DNA of 64,000 nt from Robertmurraya sp. FSL R5-0851 (GCF_038002965.1 NZ_JBBOOE010000001.1:2895001-2959000), one strand, 5' to 3'. Shown: positions 33,784 through 43,678, counted from the stretch's first letter. Made by a program: numbers and translations. Notes: generated by a model from the letters alone, not told the origin.

Positions 33784-34130
33784 ATTCTACTAGTTTTTTG
33801 TAAATTCCATGTCCTAATGATCAACTTAGTTCACCTATTCTACTTAATTATGGAAATCATATGTCCTATATCCCAACTTAGTTCACTCATTCCACCAGTT
33901 TCTGGAAATCACATGTCCTAAAACCTATCTTAGTCCACACATTCTACTAATTACTGGAAATCACATGTCCTATATCCCAACTTAGTTCACTCATTCCACT
34001 AGTTTCTGGTAATCACATGTCCTATATCCCAACTTAGTTCACTCATTCCACTAGTTTCTGGAAATCACATGTCCTAAAACCCATCTTAGTTCATCTATTA
34101 TACCAATTACTGGAAATCACATGTCTTAAG
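33784..34130. repeat. Tandem array C, 52-bp period, seven copies
   Basis: The marker ATGTCCTA/ATGTCTTA occurs at 33809, 33861, 33913, 33965, 34017, 34069 and 34121, exactly 52 bases apart every time. A unit begins ACTTAGTTCACTCATTCCAC and continues TAGTTTCTGGAAATCACATG. CTAA and TTAG arms pair across an 8-base loop in several units, with two unpaired bases and TG/CA outside; TTCCA and TGGAA form a second possible stem. It fills the space between the converging NERD and ypjP genes. Confidence 0.95.
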
Positions 34131-34186
34131 TTCAAAACTCATTCCCTAATTCGCACAAACCTCTATTCCCTCCTTATCAGACACAC

Positions 34187-34224
34187 AAAAACCCCCTCCG
34201 ACCAATTCTAGTCGAAGGGGGTTT
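34187..34224. terminator. Terminator of ypjP
   Basis: A 14-base arm pair with one mismatch (AAACCCCCT...AGGGGGTTT) and T5 on the minus strand, immediately after the ypjP stop. Confidence 0.85.
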
Positions 34225-34228
34225 CTTA

Positions 34229-34819
34229 TTAGCTCATCCACTTAGGTGGTGTGTTCGTGTCCCAATAGATCGATCCTAGTTCGTGGTGGGCTTCGAAGTT
34301 GTCTTCGCTTGTGTGGTAATGAAAGTTAAACCAATAGCCACTTTGGGGTGGGTGGTCTTTTCTTACGTGGAAGCGGATGATGTCTTTGTTGCTTTCTTTG
34401 CTATACAGGTGAAATATTTTTTCAGCGTTGCCTCCAGTTGGGACTTCGCTTAATTCTAGGTATGCTAGTTTTTCTTCCGGGTACTGCACGGCTACTTCTT
34501 CAATTGCTTTATGAATATTTGGTAGAATGACCTGTTTGAATTCGTCTTCTATCACAGGCTTGATTCTACTTCCAAATTTTTGGTATGATAACTCTTCTGC
34601 TTCATTTAACCAACTTTGAATGATCTGGCCGCTACTGTCTGAATCTTCTTCCGTTGTGTCCTCAAGCTGATTATATGTAGTTTCCGATTTAACTGCATCT
34701 TCCCGTGTTGGTTTCTCCGCTGATGCTTGATTATATAGAAAGGTTTGAGATGGTGTTACCAAACCAAATGTTAAAATTGTAACCAACACGACGAAGGATT
34801 TTTGCAACCATTTTGGCAT
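34229..34819 (-). CDS. ypjP: YpjP-like exported protein
   Basis: A 196-residue protein starting MPKWLQKSFVVLVTILTFGLVTP, an N-terminal signal or anchor, followed by an acidic linker and a domain ending HYHTSEDNFEAHHELGSIYWD, which I recall from the YpjP family. Function unknown; probably extracytoplasmic. ATG 34819 is preceded by AAAGGA and GGAG. Confidence 0.75.
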   Translation of the reverse strand: MPKWLQKSFVVLVTILTFGLVTPSQTFLYNQASAEKPTREDAVKSETTYNQLEDTTEEDSDSSGQIIQSWLNEAEELSYQKFGSRIKPVIEDEFKQVILPNIHKAIEEVAVQYPEEKLAYLELSEVPTGGNAEKIFHLYSKESNKDIIRFHVRKDHPPQSGYWFNFHYHTSEDNFEAHHELGSIYWDTNTPPKWMS

Positions 34820-34929
34820 GATCTCCAATCCTTTCTACTAGTCTTTAAGAGTATTTAGAAAATAATGGCTCTTTTCTCATATTATACTCTTTTTATAGTT
34901 GAAAGTGGGAGATTAAATAGCAAATATCA

Positions 34930-35703
34930 TCATTTTGTAATAATTCCGAAATGGAATTTAGCAGACGGTCTTTTCATAACTGAGAATCCAAACTGCTCGA
35001 AGCGATCGCTACGAAAATGATCCTTTAGCACGAGCCGTCTCCTCGCCACTCTTTTTGCTTCTGAAATGAACTCTTCCCTTATTTCTGTATATACCGCTAA
35101 ATGAGCTAGCGCACGAATTCCGTCTGATTCTAAGATGGTTTCTTCAAACATTGGGTCAATATATACGCAATCAAACTCATTGCTTGGGACTTCCTTTAAA
35201 AATGATAGTGCATCTGAATGTTGTACCGAAATTGTGCGCATAGCTTCATCCATTCCTGCCAAACCGGACTGCCAGCTTTTTAATCCTCGACCGACAAGAT
35301 AAGAGAGATATTTATTTTCTTCTGTCCCGACCACTTTTCCAGAAGCTCCAACGACAAAGCTTGCAACAATACTGTCAGAGGCTAGTCCTAATGTACAATC
35401 AAGTAGACTCATTCCTTTCGCCAGACCCGTTGCATCAATAAAAGGATCGTGTTCGTTTTTTAGCAGCCTTTTGATTCTGAACATGGAGGAATTGGGATGG
35501 AAGAAAAACGGCTCTTCTCCGTTCATTAAAAATAACTCTAGTCTCTCTTTTCCAACGACAATACAGTCATCCTTATACAAGGATTGAAGTGTCTGAACCG
35601 ATTTTTTCCTTCTTTCCTGATAGGGACATTCGAGGGCCAACGCTATCTGTTTTGCTTCTTCAATCATGTCTGGATTGGTTCGTCCTGCTGTTGTGACAAA
35701 CAT
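34930..35703 (-). CDS. ypiP: Class I SAM-dependent methyltransferase (YpiP, RsmJ-like)
   Basis: A 257-residue protein. The Rossmann methyltransferase core begins with LLDCTLGLASDSIVAS (motif I) and has FDCVYIDPMFEET (motif IV, DPMF as in RsmJ, a 16S rRNA guanine methyltransferase). The N-terminal 75 residues are a separate domain. The target RNA is inferred from the RsmJ resemblance only. It follows brxA on the same strand. Confidence 0.8.
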   Translation of the reverse strand: MFVTTAGRTNPDMIEEAKQIALALECPYQERRKKSVQTLQSLYKDDCIVVGKERLELFLMNGEEPFFFHPNSSMFRIKRLLKNEHDPFIDATGLAKGMSLLDCTLGLASDSIVASFVVGASGKVVGTEENKYLSYLVGRGLKSWQSGLAGMDEAMRTISVQHSDALSFLKEVPSNEFDCVYIDPMFEETILESDGIRALAHLAVYTEIREEFISEAKRVARRRLVLKDHFRSDRFEQFGFSVMKRPSAKFHFGIITK

Positions 35704-35724
35704 ATAGATTCTTTCCTTTTTTCT

Positions 35725-36159
35725 TTAACAATTTTGTTCAAATGCTGATTGGAGGTTCTCCATGATTTCTTCCATTGTGTGGTCTTCGATATCGTGGCGA
35801 TGGATAAAGTGAACCACTTGCTTCCCTTTTACAAGAACCATAGAAGGTGATGACGGTGGGAACCCTTCGAAATACTCACGCATTTTTGCCGTTGCCTCTT
35901 TATCTTGACCTGCAAAAACAGTAACAAGCTTGGCAGGTTTTTTGTCCGTTCTAACAACTGCTTGAGTTGCTGCAGGACGTGCTAAACCTGCCGCACAACC
36001 ACATACAGAGTTAACAAAGATTAACGCAGTGTCTTCATTTTGATCCATAAAATTTTCTACTTCTTCTTCTGTTTGTAACTCTTCAAAGCCCGCATGAACT
36101 AGTTCTTCACGCATTGGCTTTACCATTTGTCTCATATATTCCTCATATGCCATTGACAT
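35725..36159 (-). CDS. brxA: Bacilliredoxin BrxA
   Basis: A 144-residue thioredoxin-fold protein with the atypical CGC active site at C53-C55 (VNSVCGCAAG), the same position as in B. subtilis YphP. It removes bacillithiol from S-bacillithiolated proteins. ATG 36159 follows GAGGGA. In B. subtilis it also lies near ypgR. Confidence 0.9.
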   Translation of the reverse strand: MSMAYEEYMRQMVKPMREELVHAGFEELQTEEEVENFMDQNEDTALIFVNSVCGCAAGLARPAATQAVVRTDKKPAKLVTVFAGQDKEATAKMREYFEGFPPSSPSMVLVKGKQVVHFIHRHDIEDHTMEEIMENLQSAFEQNC

Positions 36160-36224
36160 TAAAAATCCCTCCTACTAACTATATCCATTGTTAGCATACT
36201 ATATTTATTTCAAATGATGCAATT

Positions 36225-37352
36225 TTATTCGTTTTGTTTTCTTGCTTCTGTCATTTGTTTCCAAACTGATCCTTTTGCATCCTCACCCAATTCAATTCTT
36301 TCGATAGCAAGTTTAATTTGTAAGCTTACTTCAAATTCCGGATCTTCTTCTGCTGCCTTCAGGGCAGGAAGTGCACGGTCATCACCCAATTCATATAAAA
36401 ACATTGCCGCTCTCCAGCGCACTAATTTACTTTCATCACTTAATGCCTTCATCATTTCTTCTATTGCCTCTTCAAACCCTAAGTCAGATAAGCAGTCTCC
36501 AGCCGTACGTCTGACGGTTACTGTTTTATCCTTTAATGCTTTATATAGGAGAGGTAATACTTTTTTGTCTTCAATCATCCCTAAATAGACAGTAGCTAAT
36601 CTCCGAATAGATGCCTTTTCGTCGTTTAACGCTTTTTCTAACACTGGAAGATCTTCAACTTCTGGATCGTCCATTTGTTCAAGAAGCTGATATCTTTTTC
36701 GCCAATCGGGATCATTTAATGAGTGGACATCAAGCTTTTGTTTCTGGCGCCTAACAATCTTCGTGGTCTCCTTATTCGTTGCATCTTGAATGAGTTCATC
36801 TAGTCGGTCTGTTGTATAAGCAGCCATTAATTCTTCTAATATATCCTGGCCGATTTGATCGAAATCTCCATACCTTACACCAAACTCTTTCCACCTTCGA
36901 ACCATTACAACGTTATCTTCTGGATCCTGCGCCTTTGAAACAGCCTCTTTATACTGTTCTGGTAATCCATATCGTCTTTCTTCTGTTCCATCCGTTAGCT
37001 TTATTTGCATCGGAATTCCTTTATACATCTGAACAAGCACCTGTATTTCTCCGTAATGCTCATTAATTGTTTCTTCTGGCTCCACTAATTCCGCTTCTTC
37101 GCCAAATGCAAGCCTTACTTTCGGTAAGATTTCTTTCCAATCGTATTTCGCATTTCTTTCCACTGCTAGAAAATCAGCTACGTGATATACCCCTTTCACA
37201 CCTTCTATGGTCAAAATATCCTGAATGACCTTTGGAGCACCAGCACTTGTCTCTTTTTTATAGTTATTACTTTTTCCCATTGGAAGCTCTTCATTTAAAA
37301 TAACCTTCATCGTATTCGGACTAGGAGTGGGTTCAATGGATCGTATCTTCAA
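36225..37352 (-). CDS. ypgR: YpgR/CvfC: Nfu-N-like domain plus HEAT repeats
   Basis: A 375-residue protein. Residues 1-90 resemble the Nfu N-terminal scaffold domain (IRSIEPTPSPNTMKVILNE and GVYHVADFLAVER) without a CxxC iron site; residues 215-350 form HEAT-like helical repeats (KASIRRLATVYLGMIEDKK, TVRRTAGDCLSDLG, KLVRWRAAMFLYELG). Named conserved virulence factor C in Staphylococcus. Probably a scaffold; function undefined. Start TTG 37352 behind GAAGGATGA. Confidence 0.85.
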   Translation of the reverse strand: MKIRSIEPTPSPNTMKVILNEELPMGKSNNYKKETSAGAPKVIQDILTIEGVKGVYHVADFLAVERNAKYDWKEILPKVRLAFGEEAELVEPEETINEHYGEIQVLVQMYKGIPMQIKLTDGTEERRYGLPEQYKEAVSKAQDPEDNVVMVRRWKEFGVRYGDFDQIGQDILEELMAAYTTDRLDELIQDATNKETTKIVRRQKQKLDVHSLNDPDWRKRYQLLEQMDDPEVEDLPVLEKALNDEKASIRRLATVYLGMIEDKKVLPLLYKALKDKTVTVRRTAGDCLSDLGFEEAIEEMMKALSDESKLVRWRAAMFLYELGDDRALPALKAAEEDPEFEVSLQIKLAIERIELGEDAKGSVWKQMTEARKQNE

Positions 37353-37385
37353 GTCACTTCATCCTTCCCTTGTTCTTAGATTTAA

Positions 37386-39260
37386 TTAATTCTCTGCAAT
37401 TTCTGATAAATAGCTCCAACGCTCAATCAAGTACTCAAGTTTTTCGTTTAAAGAATTTTCCTCTTCCATTAAAGCTTGAGCCTTTTCAAAATCACTGCCT
37501 GTTTTCCCCATCTCTACAGCTATTTCTTCAAGTCTTTTTTCCGCATGTTCAATGTCAGAATCGATGGATTCCCATTCAAGCTTTTCCTTATAGCTCATTC
37601 TTTTCTTCTTCGGTTTTTCCTCTTCCACAGGTTTCTCTGCTGATGCACTTACTCGAACTACCGGCTTTTCTACTTGTTTTTCAAGGAATTCACTGTAATT
37701 TCCATAATAAGATTCAATCACTCCATTCCCTTCAAGCACGAGCAATTGTTCCGCCACTTTATCTAAGAAATAGCGGTCGTGGGAAACAGTAATGACCACT
37801 CCCGGAAACTCTTCTAAATAGTCCTCTAAGACAGTCAGAGTTTGAGTATCTAGATCATTCGTTGGTTCGTCTAATAACAAAACATTCGGTTCAGTCATTA
37901 ATAGCTTTAGTAAATATAATCGACGTCTTTCTCCCCCTGATAACTTTCTGATCGGGGTGCCGTGAGTGTATGATGGAAAAAGAAATCTTTCTAGCATTTG
38001 AGTTGCTGAAATAGTTTTACCATCAGACGTATGAATCACCTGCGCCGTTTCTTTGATGTATTCAATCATCCGTTTTGAAAGGTCCATGTCTTCATTTTCT
38101 TGAGTATAAAAAGCAACCTTCACTGTTTGGCCGATGATTCGTTCACCTGAATCCAGAGGAATGTTTCCAGCTAGAATATTTAATAAGGTTGATTTACCAG
38201 TACCATTTTTCCCTATAATTCCGATTCTGTCATGAGGTTTCACTAGTAGATCGTAAGACTTAAGGATCACTTTCGAATCATATGTTTTTGTTGCGTCTTT
38301 CAATTCGAATACTTGCTTACCTAAGCGGCTGCCGGATAAAGATAAATCTAGCTTTTCCGTAGTTTTTACGGAGCTTAAATTCTCATCAAGCTTTTCAAAA
38401 CGTTGAATTCTTGCTTTCTGCTTTGTTGTTCGTGCCTTTGCCCCTCGTCTAATCCACTCAAGCTCTCGTCTGAATAGATTTTTTTGCTTTTCAAGAGTAG
38501 CTGCTTCATTTTCTTCACGAATGGCCTTAGCTTCCAGAAAATCTGCATAGTTTCCTTTGTAGCTGTAGAGTTTTCCACCTTCTAGTTCAAACACTCGGTT
38601 TGTGACACGGTCTAAGAAATATCGATCATGCGTCACAAGCAATAAGGCACCTGTATAACGACTTAAATAATCTTCAAGCCATTTCACTGACTCGAAATCT
38701 AAATGATTGGTAGGCTCATCTAGAATCAATAAATCTGGGGATTGAATTAACACTTGAGCAAGAGCTACTCGCTTTTTCTGGCCACCAGATAATTCTCCAA
38801 TCTTTTTTTCATACTCTTCAATTCCAAGCTTATTTAAAATTGTTTTTGCGTTCGTACTTGCATCCCATCCATCTAAAGCATCCATTTTCTTTTGTAAATC
38901 AAAAAGCTTTTCCTGAATTTTAGTATCATCCGGGACTCTATTAAGCTCTAAAAGAGTTTCTTCGTACTCTTTTAGAAGCTTTAAAACAGGTGCCTCACCG
39001 GCAAAAACCTGATCAAGGATTGTTAATTCTGGATTAAGGTCCGGATTTTGCTCAGAATACGCAATTCGATAATCTTTCGGAGCCGTTACTTCTCCTGAAT
39101 CTGGAAAATCAACACCTGCTACAATTTTTAATAATGAGGACTTTCCGGTCCCATTTACACCAATAAGTCCAACTCTTTCTTTCGCGCTTATTGTGAATGA
39201 GATTTCATTAAATAATTCCTTTTCTCCATATGTTTTTGTCACGTTATCGATACTAATCAT
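37386..39260 (-). CDS. ABC-F ATPase (YfmR/Uup type)
   Basis: A 624-residue soluble protein with two ABC domains joined by an about 80-residue linker: Walker A GVNGTGKSS and GKNGTGKST, signatures LSGGQKKRVALAQ and LSGGERRRLYLL, Walker B ILDEPTNHLD and LLDEPTNDLD. A C-terminal coiled coil follows (EEKPKKKRMSYKEKLEWES onward). The linker and C-terminal coiled coil fit the Uup/YfmR group that rescues stalled ribosomes, e.g. at polyproline. No membrane span. ATG 39260 overlaps the ypgQ stop by four bases; the six-residue longer start has no ribosome site. Confidence 0.9.
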   Translation of the reverse strand: MISIDNVTKTYGEKELFNEISFTISAKERVGLIGVNGTGKSSLLKIVAGVDFPDSGEVTAPKDYRIAYSEQNPDLNPELTILDQVFAGEAPVLKLLKEYEETLLELNRVPDDTKIQEKLFDLQKKMDALDGWDASTNAKTILNKLGIEEYEKKIGELSGGQKKRVALAQVLIQSPDLLILDEPTNHLDFESVKWLEDYLSRYTGALLLVTHDRYFLDRVTNRVFELEGGKLYSYKGNYADFLEAKAIREENEAATLEKQKNLFRRELEWIRRGAKARTTKQKARIQRFEKLDENLSSVKTTEKLDLSLSGSRLGKQVFELKDATKTYDSKVILKSYDLLVKPHDRIGIIGKNGTGKSTLLNILAGNIPLDSGERIIGQTVKVAFYTQENEDMDLSKRMIEYIKETAQVIHTSDGKTISATQMLERFLFPSYTHGTPIRKLSGGERRRLYLLKLLMTEPNVLLLDEPTNDLDTQTLTVLEDYLEEFPGVVITVSHDRYFLDKVAEQLLVLEGNGVIESYYGNYSEFLEKQVEKPVVRVSASAEKPVEEEKPKKKRMSYKEKLEWESIDSDIEHAEKRLEEIAVEMGKTGSDFEKAQALMEEENSLNEKLEYLIERWSYLSEIAEN

Positions 39261-39904
39261 TGATGTTTTCCATTCCAATCATTGTAAAATTCAAGTAAGA
39301 ACTCTTCCATATACAGATGCCGTCTTTCAGCTATTTCTCTACCCGTTTTTGTATTCATTTTCTCTTTTAGCTTTAGTAGCTTTTCATAAAAATGATTAAT
39401 AGAGGACGAATGGCCTTTTCGATACTCTTCGTTTGTCATGCTTGTTCGGACATTTATGTTAGGGTCATAGATCGGTTGACCTTTTTTCCCTCCATACGCA
39501 AATGCCCTTGCTATCCCAATCGCTCCTATCGCATCTAAGCGGTCGGCATCTTGGACGATGGCTGCTTCAGCTGTTGTGATGTTTCGATTATTTCCACCTT
39601 TAAATGATATGGTTTCAATGATTTCTTTAATCTGATTTTTCTTCAATTCATTTAATGGTAACAGACTTAGAAAGGAAGTAAGCTTCTTTTCTCCTTCTTC
39701 CTTCGAGCTATGTAATTTTTCGTCAGAAATATCATGTAGTAGAGCAGCTAACTCAATAAGGAAAGGATCTCCTATCTTTTCCTTTTCATGAATTTTCAAT
39801 GCAATATTCCGTACTCTATCAATATGAAACCAATCATGTCCAGTTGAATCTGCCGACATTTCACGTTTGACAAACTCTTCTGTCTTGGCTATAACTTGCT
39901 CCAT
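39257..39904 (-). CDS. ypgQ: HD-domain phosphohydrolase YpgQ
   Basis: A 215-residue HD protein: HDWFHIDRVRNIA (first His), LLHDISDEK (HD pair) and VQDADRLDAIGAIGIAR, the pattern of YpgQ-type nucleotide pyrophosphohydrolases that act on (d)NTPs with manganese. First gene of a coupled pair with the ABC-F gene. Confidence 0.85.
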   Translation of the reverse strand: MEQVIAKTEEFVKREMSADSTGHDWFHIDRVRNIALKIHEKEKIGDPFLIELAALLHDISDEKLHSSKEEGEKKLTSFLSLLPLNELKKNQIKEIIETISFKGGNNRNITTAEAAIVQDADRLDAIGAIGIARAFAYGGKKGQPIYDPNINVRTSMTNEEYRKGHSSSINHFYEKLLKLKEKMNTKTGREIAERRHLYMEEFLLEFYNDWNGKHQ

Positions 39905-39992
39905 TACACCACCTCATTCTTTCCACTCATATTCTACCATGAACTGCTTTTTTTCGAAAAAGAAAAGGAAGTGCACCATTAGCGCACTCCCT

Positions 39993-40838
39993 CTACAGGC
40001 TATTAAACCAGCTGATTCCGATTGTGTTTTCTCCTGCGTGCACTCCGATCGTTGCGCCTAAAGGGTAAATATCGAATGAAACATCAGGGAACCGTTTACA
40101 CAATTCATTATGCCATTTTCTCGCTTCCGTATCATGAAGACCGTATAAAATATAGGCTTCTTTTATATCATACTCTTCAATTGCAGTTCGAAGATAAGTT
40201 ATGATTTTCTCCATTCCTTTACTTTCACTTCTAATTTTCTCTTTTGCCTGTAATACGCCGTCCTCAATGGAAATGATCGGCTTAATATTTAACATGCTGC
40301 CTAGGAAAAAGGATAATCCGTTCATCCGCCCACTTCTGTGTAATTGTTCCAAACTACCGATTAAAACTAATGTCTGGTTCGTGTTTGCGAGATCACTTAA
40401 CTTTTGTTCCACTTCCTCAATGGACTCACCAGCCTCAACCCATTCCATTCCTTTCTTAATCATCCGAGAAAGGGGATAAGAGAGGATCTTTGAATCGATT
40501 GTAGTGACCGATACATTCACCATGCTGGAAGCCTGAACACTCGAAGAGACCGTACCGCTTAACTTAGCTGAAACGAGAACGGAGAATACGTGATCATATT
40601 GTCCTTCTAACTTCTCAAACAATGATACAAACTCACCTACAGATGGTTGAGACGTTTTTGGCGGAACTTGAAGATGCTTTAATTTTGCATAAAGCTCTTC
40701 TGCTGTCAAGTCTATTCCATCCTTATATTCCTTTTCGTCTAATACGATTGTCATTGGGACAGTGAAAACGTCTGGATGATTGGTTAATTCTTCATCTAAG
40801 CAAGCGGTACTGTCCGTAACCCAGGCAATTTTTTTCAT
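39993..40838 (-). CDS. DegV-family protein (second copy)
   Basis: A 281-residue DegV protein (KKIAWVTDSTACLDEEL, KTSQPSVGEF, SAKLSGTVSSSV, and GVHAGENTIGISW at the end). It differs widely from the first copy at 26196-27038, so the two are separate paralogues with probably different fatty-acid preferences. ATG 40838 follows AAAGGGGGG. Confidence 0.85.
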   Translation of the reverse strand: MKKIAWVTDSTACLDEELTNHPDVFTVPMTIVLDEKEYKDGIDLTAEELYAKLKHLQVPPKTSQPSVGEFVSLFEKLEGQYDHVFSVLVSAKLSGTVSSSVQASSMVNVSVTTIDSKILSYPLSRMIKKGMEWVEAGESIEEVEQKLSDLANTNQTLVLIGSLEQLHRSGRMNGLSFFLGSMLNIKPIISIEDGVLQAKEKIRSESKGMEKIITYLRTAIEEYDIKEAYILYGLHDTEARKWHNELCKRFPDVSFDIYPLGATIGVHAGENTIGISWFNSL

Positions 40839-40918
40839 TCTAATTCCCCCCTTTTATTTTATAGTATTAATAATTATTAACTATGTAAAGATAATTCAGA
40901 AAATTACAGCTAATTAAG

Positions 40919-40941
40919 AACCCTTGCTATCAGCAAGGGTT
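40919..40941 (-). terminator. Hairpin after the glutathione peroxidase gene
   Basis: A 9-bp perfect stem (40919-40927 with 40933-40941) next to the stop codon, with a weak T-rich tail. Confidence 0.65.
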
Positions 40942-40946
40942 TCATT

Positions 40947-41423
40947 TCAAATCAACTTTTCAATATCTTGTGATATTTCTTTTGGGTTCGTATTTGGTGC
41001 ATACCTTTCCACTACTTCACCGGAACGATTCACTAAAAACTTAGTGAAATTCCATTTAACAGCTTTCATCCCTAGTACTCCAGGTGCCTCTTCTGTTAGA
41101 TACTGAAAAAGTGGGTGAGCATTTTTTCCATTTACATCCACCTTTGAAAACAATGGAAAAGTTACTCCAAAATTCATTTCGCAAAATGACTGGATATCAG
41201 ACTCGGTACCTGGTTCTTGATTCATAAATTGATTACACGGAAAGCCTAATACAGTGAATCCTTTTTCTTTATATTGTTCATAGAGCTCTTGAAGCTCTTT
41301 ATATTGAGGAGTAAACCCACAATTACTAGCTGTGTTTACAATTAACAGAACCTCGCCCTTAAATTCCGAAAGAGATATGGTTTCACCATTAATTTTCTTT
41401 GCCTCAAACTGATACACCGTCAT
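40947..41423 (-). CDS. bsaA: Glutathione peroxidase family thiol peroxidase
   Basis: A 158-residue peroxidase with Cys35 (NTASNCGFTPQY) in place of selenocysteine, FPCNQF with the resolving Cys, and KWNFTKFLV with the catalytic Trp and Asn. Such bacterial forms mostly use thioredoxin rather than glutathione. ATG 41423 follows AGGAGG. It lies 13 bases after an uncharacterised gene. Confidence 0.9.
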   Translation of the reverse strand: MTVYQFEAKKINGETISLSEFKGEVLLIVNTASNCGFTPQYKELQELYEQYKEKGFTVLGFPCNQFMNQEPGTESDIQSFCEMNFGVTFPLFSKVDVNGKNAHPLFQYLTEEAPGVLGMKAVKWNFTKFLVNRSGEVVERYAPNTNPKEISQDIEKLI

Positions 41424-41436
41424 CCCTTAACTCCTC

Positions 41437-41958
41437 CTAATGTTTTACATCTAGTTCAAGTTTATCTAAGGATTGTAATATAAAATCGGCAAGCTCCGTT
41501 AAGTCTTCCATTTGCTCTTCATAAATGAGCCTTTTAAAATTCACTTCTATCTCTATTTTATTACCAGACTGACTTTGGAGAGGGTCAGAGATGATCTTAC
41601 AATGATACTCTCTATCCTTCCCCCAAATGGATTGGAGGACCTCCAAAATTCTTATATCAAAAGAACGTTGCTCTAGACTAGAGAAAACCATTTTAAAATG
41701 GCAGCCAGCATCCTTTGGTGATTGAAACTTTGGGTGTAACTCTGCAGCTAAATTCGAAATATCTGCACATAAAACGACGGTACAGCTAATCTTACTATCC
41801 CTATTCTTCTTTACGGTCATTTCTATCTGTCGCGAAAGTTTTGCTACGTTTAATATGTCGTTCCGATCAATGACGCATAGTTGACCCGCTAAATCTAGGT
41901 CATAAACGGCACCCTCAAAAACTACTTTTATATTATCAAAAGCTGTAGGATCAAACAT
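41437..41958 (-). CDS. Uncharacterised protein
   Basis: A 173-residue acidic soluble protein, ATG 41958 with GAGGT eight bases upstream. It begins MFDPTAFDNIKVVFEGAVYDLD and alternates beta strands and helices; no catalytic motif, signal or span is visible. It lies between fhs and bsaA on the same strand with short gaps (31 and 13 bases), so may be co-transcribed with either. I do not recognise the family. Confidence 0.6.
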   Translation of the reverse strand: MFDPTAFDNIKVVFEGAVYDLDLAGQLCVIDRNDILNVAKLSRQIEMTVKKNRDSKISCTVVLCADISNLAAELHPKFQSPKDAGCHFKMVFSSLEQRSFDIRILEVLQSIWGKDREYHCKIISDPLQSQSGNKIEIEVNFKRLIYEEQMEDLTELADFILQSLDKLELDVKH

Positions 41959-41989
41959 ACAAGCATACCTCATCCATAATCATCATCAA

Positions 41990-43678
41990 TTAGAATAAGC
42001 CTACTGCATTGCCTTTTTCATCAACATCCATTTTAAGCGCGGCAGGTTGCTTTGGTAAACCTGGCATTGTCATCACGTCGCCAGTTAAAGCAACGAGGAA
42101 CCCAGCACCGATCGAAGGCTTTAATTCTCTTACCGAAACCGTAAAATCGGTTGGTCTACCAAGTTTACTTGGGTCATCTGAAAGGGAATATTGTGTTTTA
42201 GCCATACAAATCGGAAGGCCGTCCCATCCATATTGCTCCAAGTCCTTCATTTGTTTTTTGGCCTTTGTTGAGAACTCAACATCCTTCCCTCCATAAACCT
42301 TTTGAACAATAGAACGGATCTTTTCTTCAATTGAATCACTTACATTGTATAAAGGTGCATATTCCTCAGTATGACTTTCAATTGCTTTTAACAGTTTTTC
42401 TGCTAGGGCAATACCACCCTTTCCACCCTTTTCCCATACTTCGGTTAAGGCAACTTGTACACCTTCCTTTTCACACAATTCCAATAAGGTGTCCACTTCA
42501 AGATTGGTATCTGATATAAATTTATTTATTGCTACAACGACAGGTAATCCGAAGCTTCTGATCGTTTGTACATGTTTTTTCAAGTTATCGAAGCCAGCAA
42601 TTAGCGCTTCAACATTTTCGTTATTAAGATCCTGCTTTCCAACACCGCCATGCATCTTCAGAGCTCTAATTGTTGCAACGACAACAACCGCCTCCGGTAA
42701 TACATCCCCGTTTCTAGCCTTAATATGTAAAAACTTTTCTGCTCCTAAGTCTGCACCAAACCCAGCTTCTGTAATTACGAAATCAGCAAGCTTAGATGCG
42801 GCTGTTGTAGCAATAACAGAGTTACAGCCATGTGCAATATTAGCGAACGGTCCACCATGAACTAGCGCTGGAGTATGCTCAATCGTTTGTACAAGATTTG
42901 GTTTGACCGCATCTTTTAAAATGAGCGCTAGAGCACCCTCTACACCAAGTTGTGAAACAGTTACCGGCTGTTTCTCCATATTGTAAGCTACTACCATCTC
43001 AGACAGCCTTCTCTTTAAATCCTTTAAATCTTTCGCTAAGCATAGTACAGCCATAATTTCGGATGCAACGGTAATATCAAACCCATCCTCACGAGGAACA
43101 CCCTGCATCGGACCGCCTAACCCAATAATTACATTTCTTAAAGCACGATCATTTAAATCAAGTGCTCTCTTCCAAACAATTCTACGTTGGTCGATCTGGA
43201 GTTCGTTTCCTTGTTGGATATGATTATCAATTAATGCGGCCAATGCATTATTTGCTGTCGTAATCGCGTGTAGGTCGCCTGTAAAATGTAAGTTGATTTC
43301 GTCCATCGGTAGTACTTGAGAATATCCACCACCTGCAGCTCCACCCTTAACTCCCATCGTTGGCCCTAAAGATGGTTCTCTCATTGCAATCATTACCTTT
43401 TTTCCAAGTTGAGAAAAAGCATCGCCTAATCCAACTGTTACAGTAGACTTCCCTTCTCCTGCTGGAGTCGGGTTAATTGCTGTTACAAGAATGATTTTGC
43501 CATTTGGATTTCCTTGGATTTTACTTAAAGTGTCAGATGAAATTTTAGCTTTATACTTTCCATATAACTCGAGGTCATCATCTGTTAATCCAATTTTTTC
43601 AGCAATTTGAATGATCGGTTTCATTTCTGCAGATTGTGCAATTTCAATATCACTTTTTACGCTAACCTTGATGTTCAA
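41990..43678 (-). CDS. fhs: Formate-tetrahydrofolate ligase
   Basis: A 562-residue enzyme making 10-formyl-tetrahydrofolate from formate and [21 protein letters not shown] (ATP site), [14 protein letters not shown], and [13 protein letters not shown] are diagnostic. TTG 43678 is used since GGAGG sits eight bases upstream and the length then matches the family; the 15-residue longer frame from 43723 lacks a site. Confidence 0.95.
   Translation of the reverse strand: MNIKVSVKSDIEIAQSAEMKPIIQIAEKIGLTDDDLELYGKYKAKISSDTLSKIQGNPNGKIILVTAINPTPAGEGKSTVTVGLGDAFSQLGKKVMIAMREPSLGPTMGVKGGAAGGGYSQVLPMDEINLHFTGDLHAITTANNALAALIDNHIQQGNELQIDQRRIVWKRALDLNDRALRNVIIGLGGPMQGVPREDGFDITVASEIMAVLCLAKDLKDLKRRLSEMVVAYNMEKQPVTVSQLGVEGALALILKDAVKPNLVQTIEHTPALVHGGPFANIAHGCNSVIATTAASKLADFVITEAGFGADLGAEKFLHIKARNGDVLPEAVVVVATIRALKMHGGVGKQDLNNENVEALIAGFDNLKKHVQTIRSFGLPVVVAINKFISDTNLEVDTLLELCEKEGVQVALTEVWEKGGKGGIALAEKLLKAIESHTEEYAPLYNVSDSIEEKIRSIVQKVYGGKDVEFSTKAKKQMKDLEQYGWDGLPICMAKTQYSLSDDPSKLGRPTDFTVSVRELKPSIGAGFLVALTGDVMTMPGLPKQPAALKMDVDEKGNAVGLF

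Noticed and set aside
37386..39260. ABC-F protein as an antibiotic resistance determinant
   Set aside because: It has the C-terminal coiled coil and linker of the Uup/YfmR housekeeping group, is coupled to ypgQ and has no attenuator leader.
40891..40905. CodY-like box upstream of the second degV gene
   Set aside because: Three mismatches to the 15-base consensus in very A/T-rich DNA; chance match is likely.
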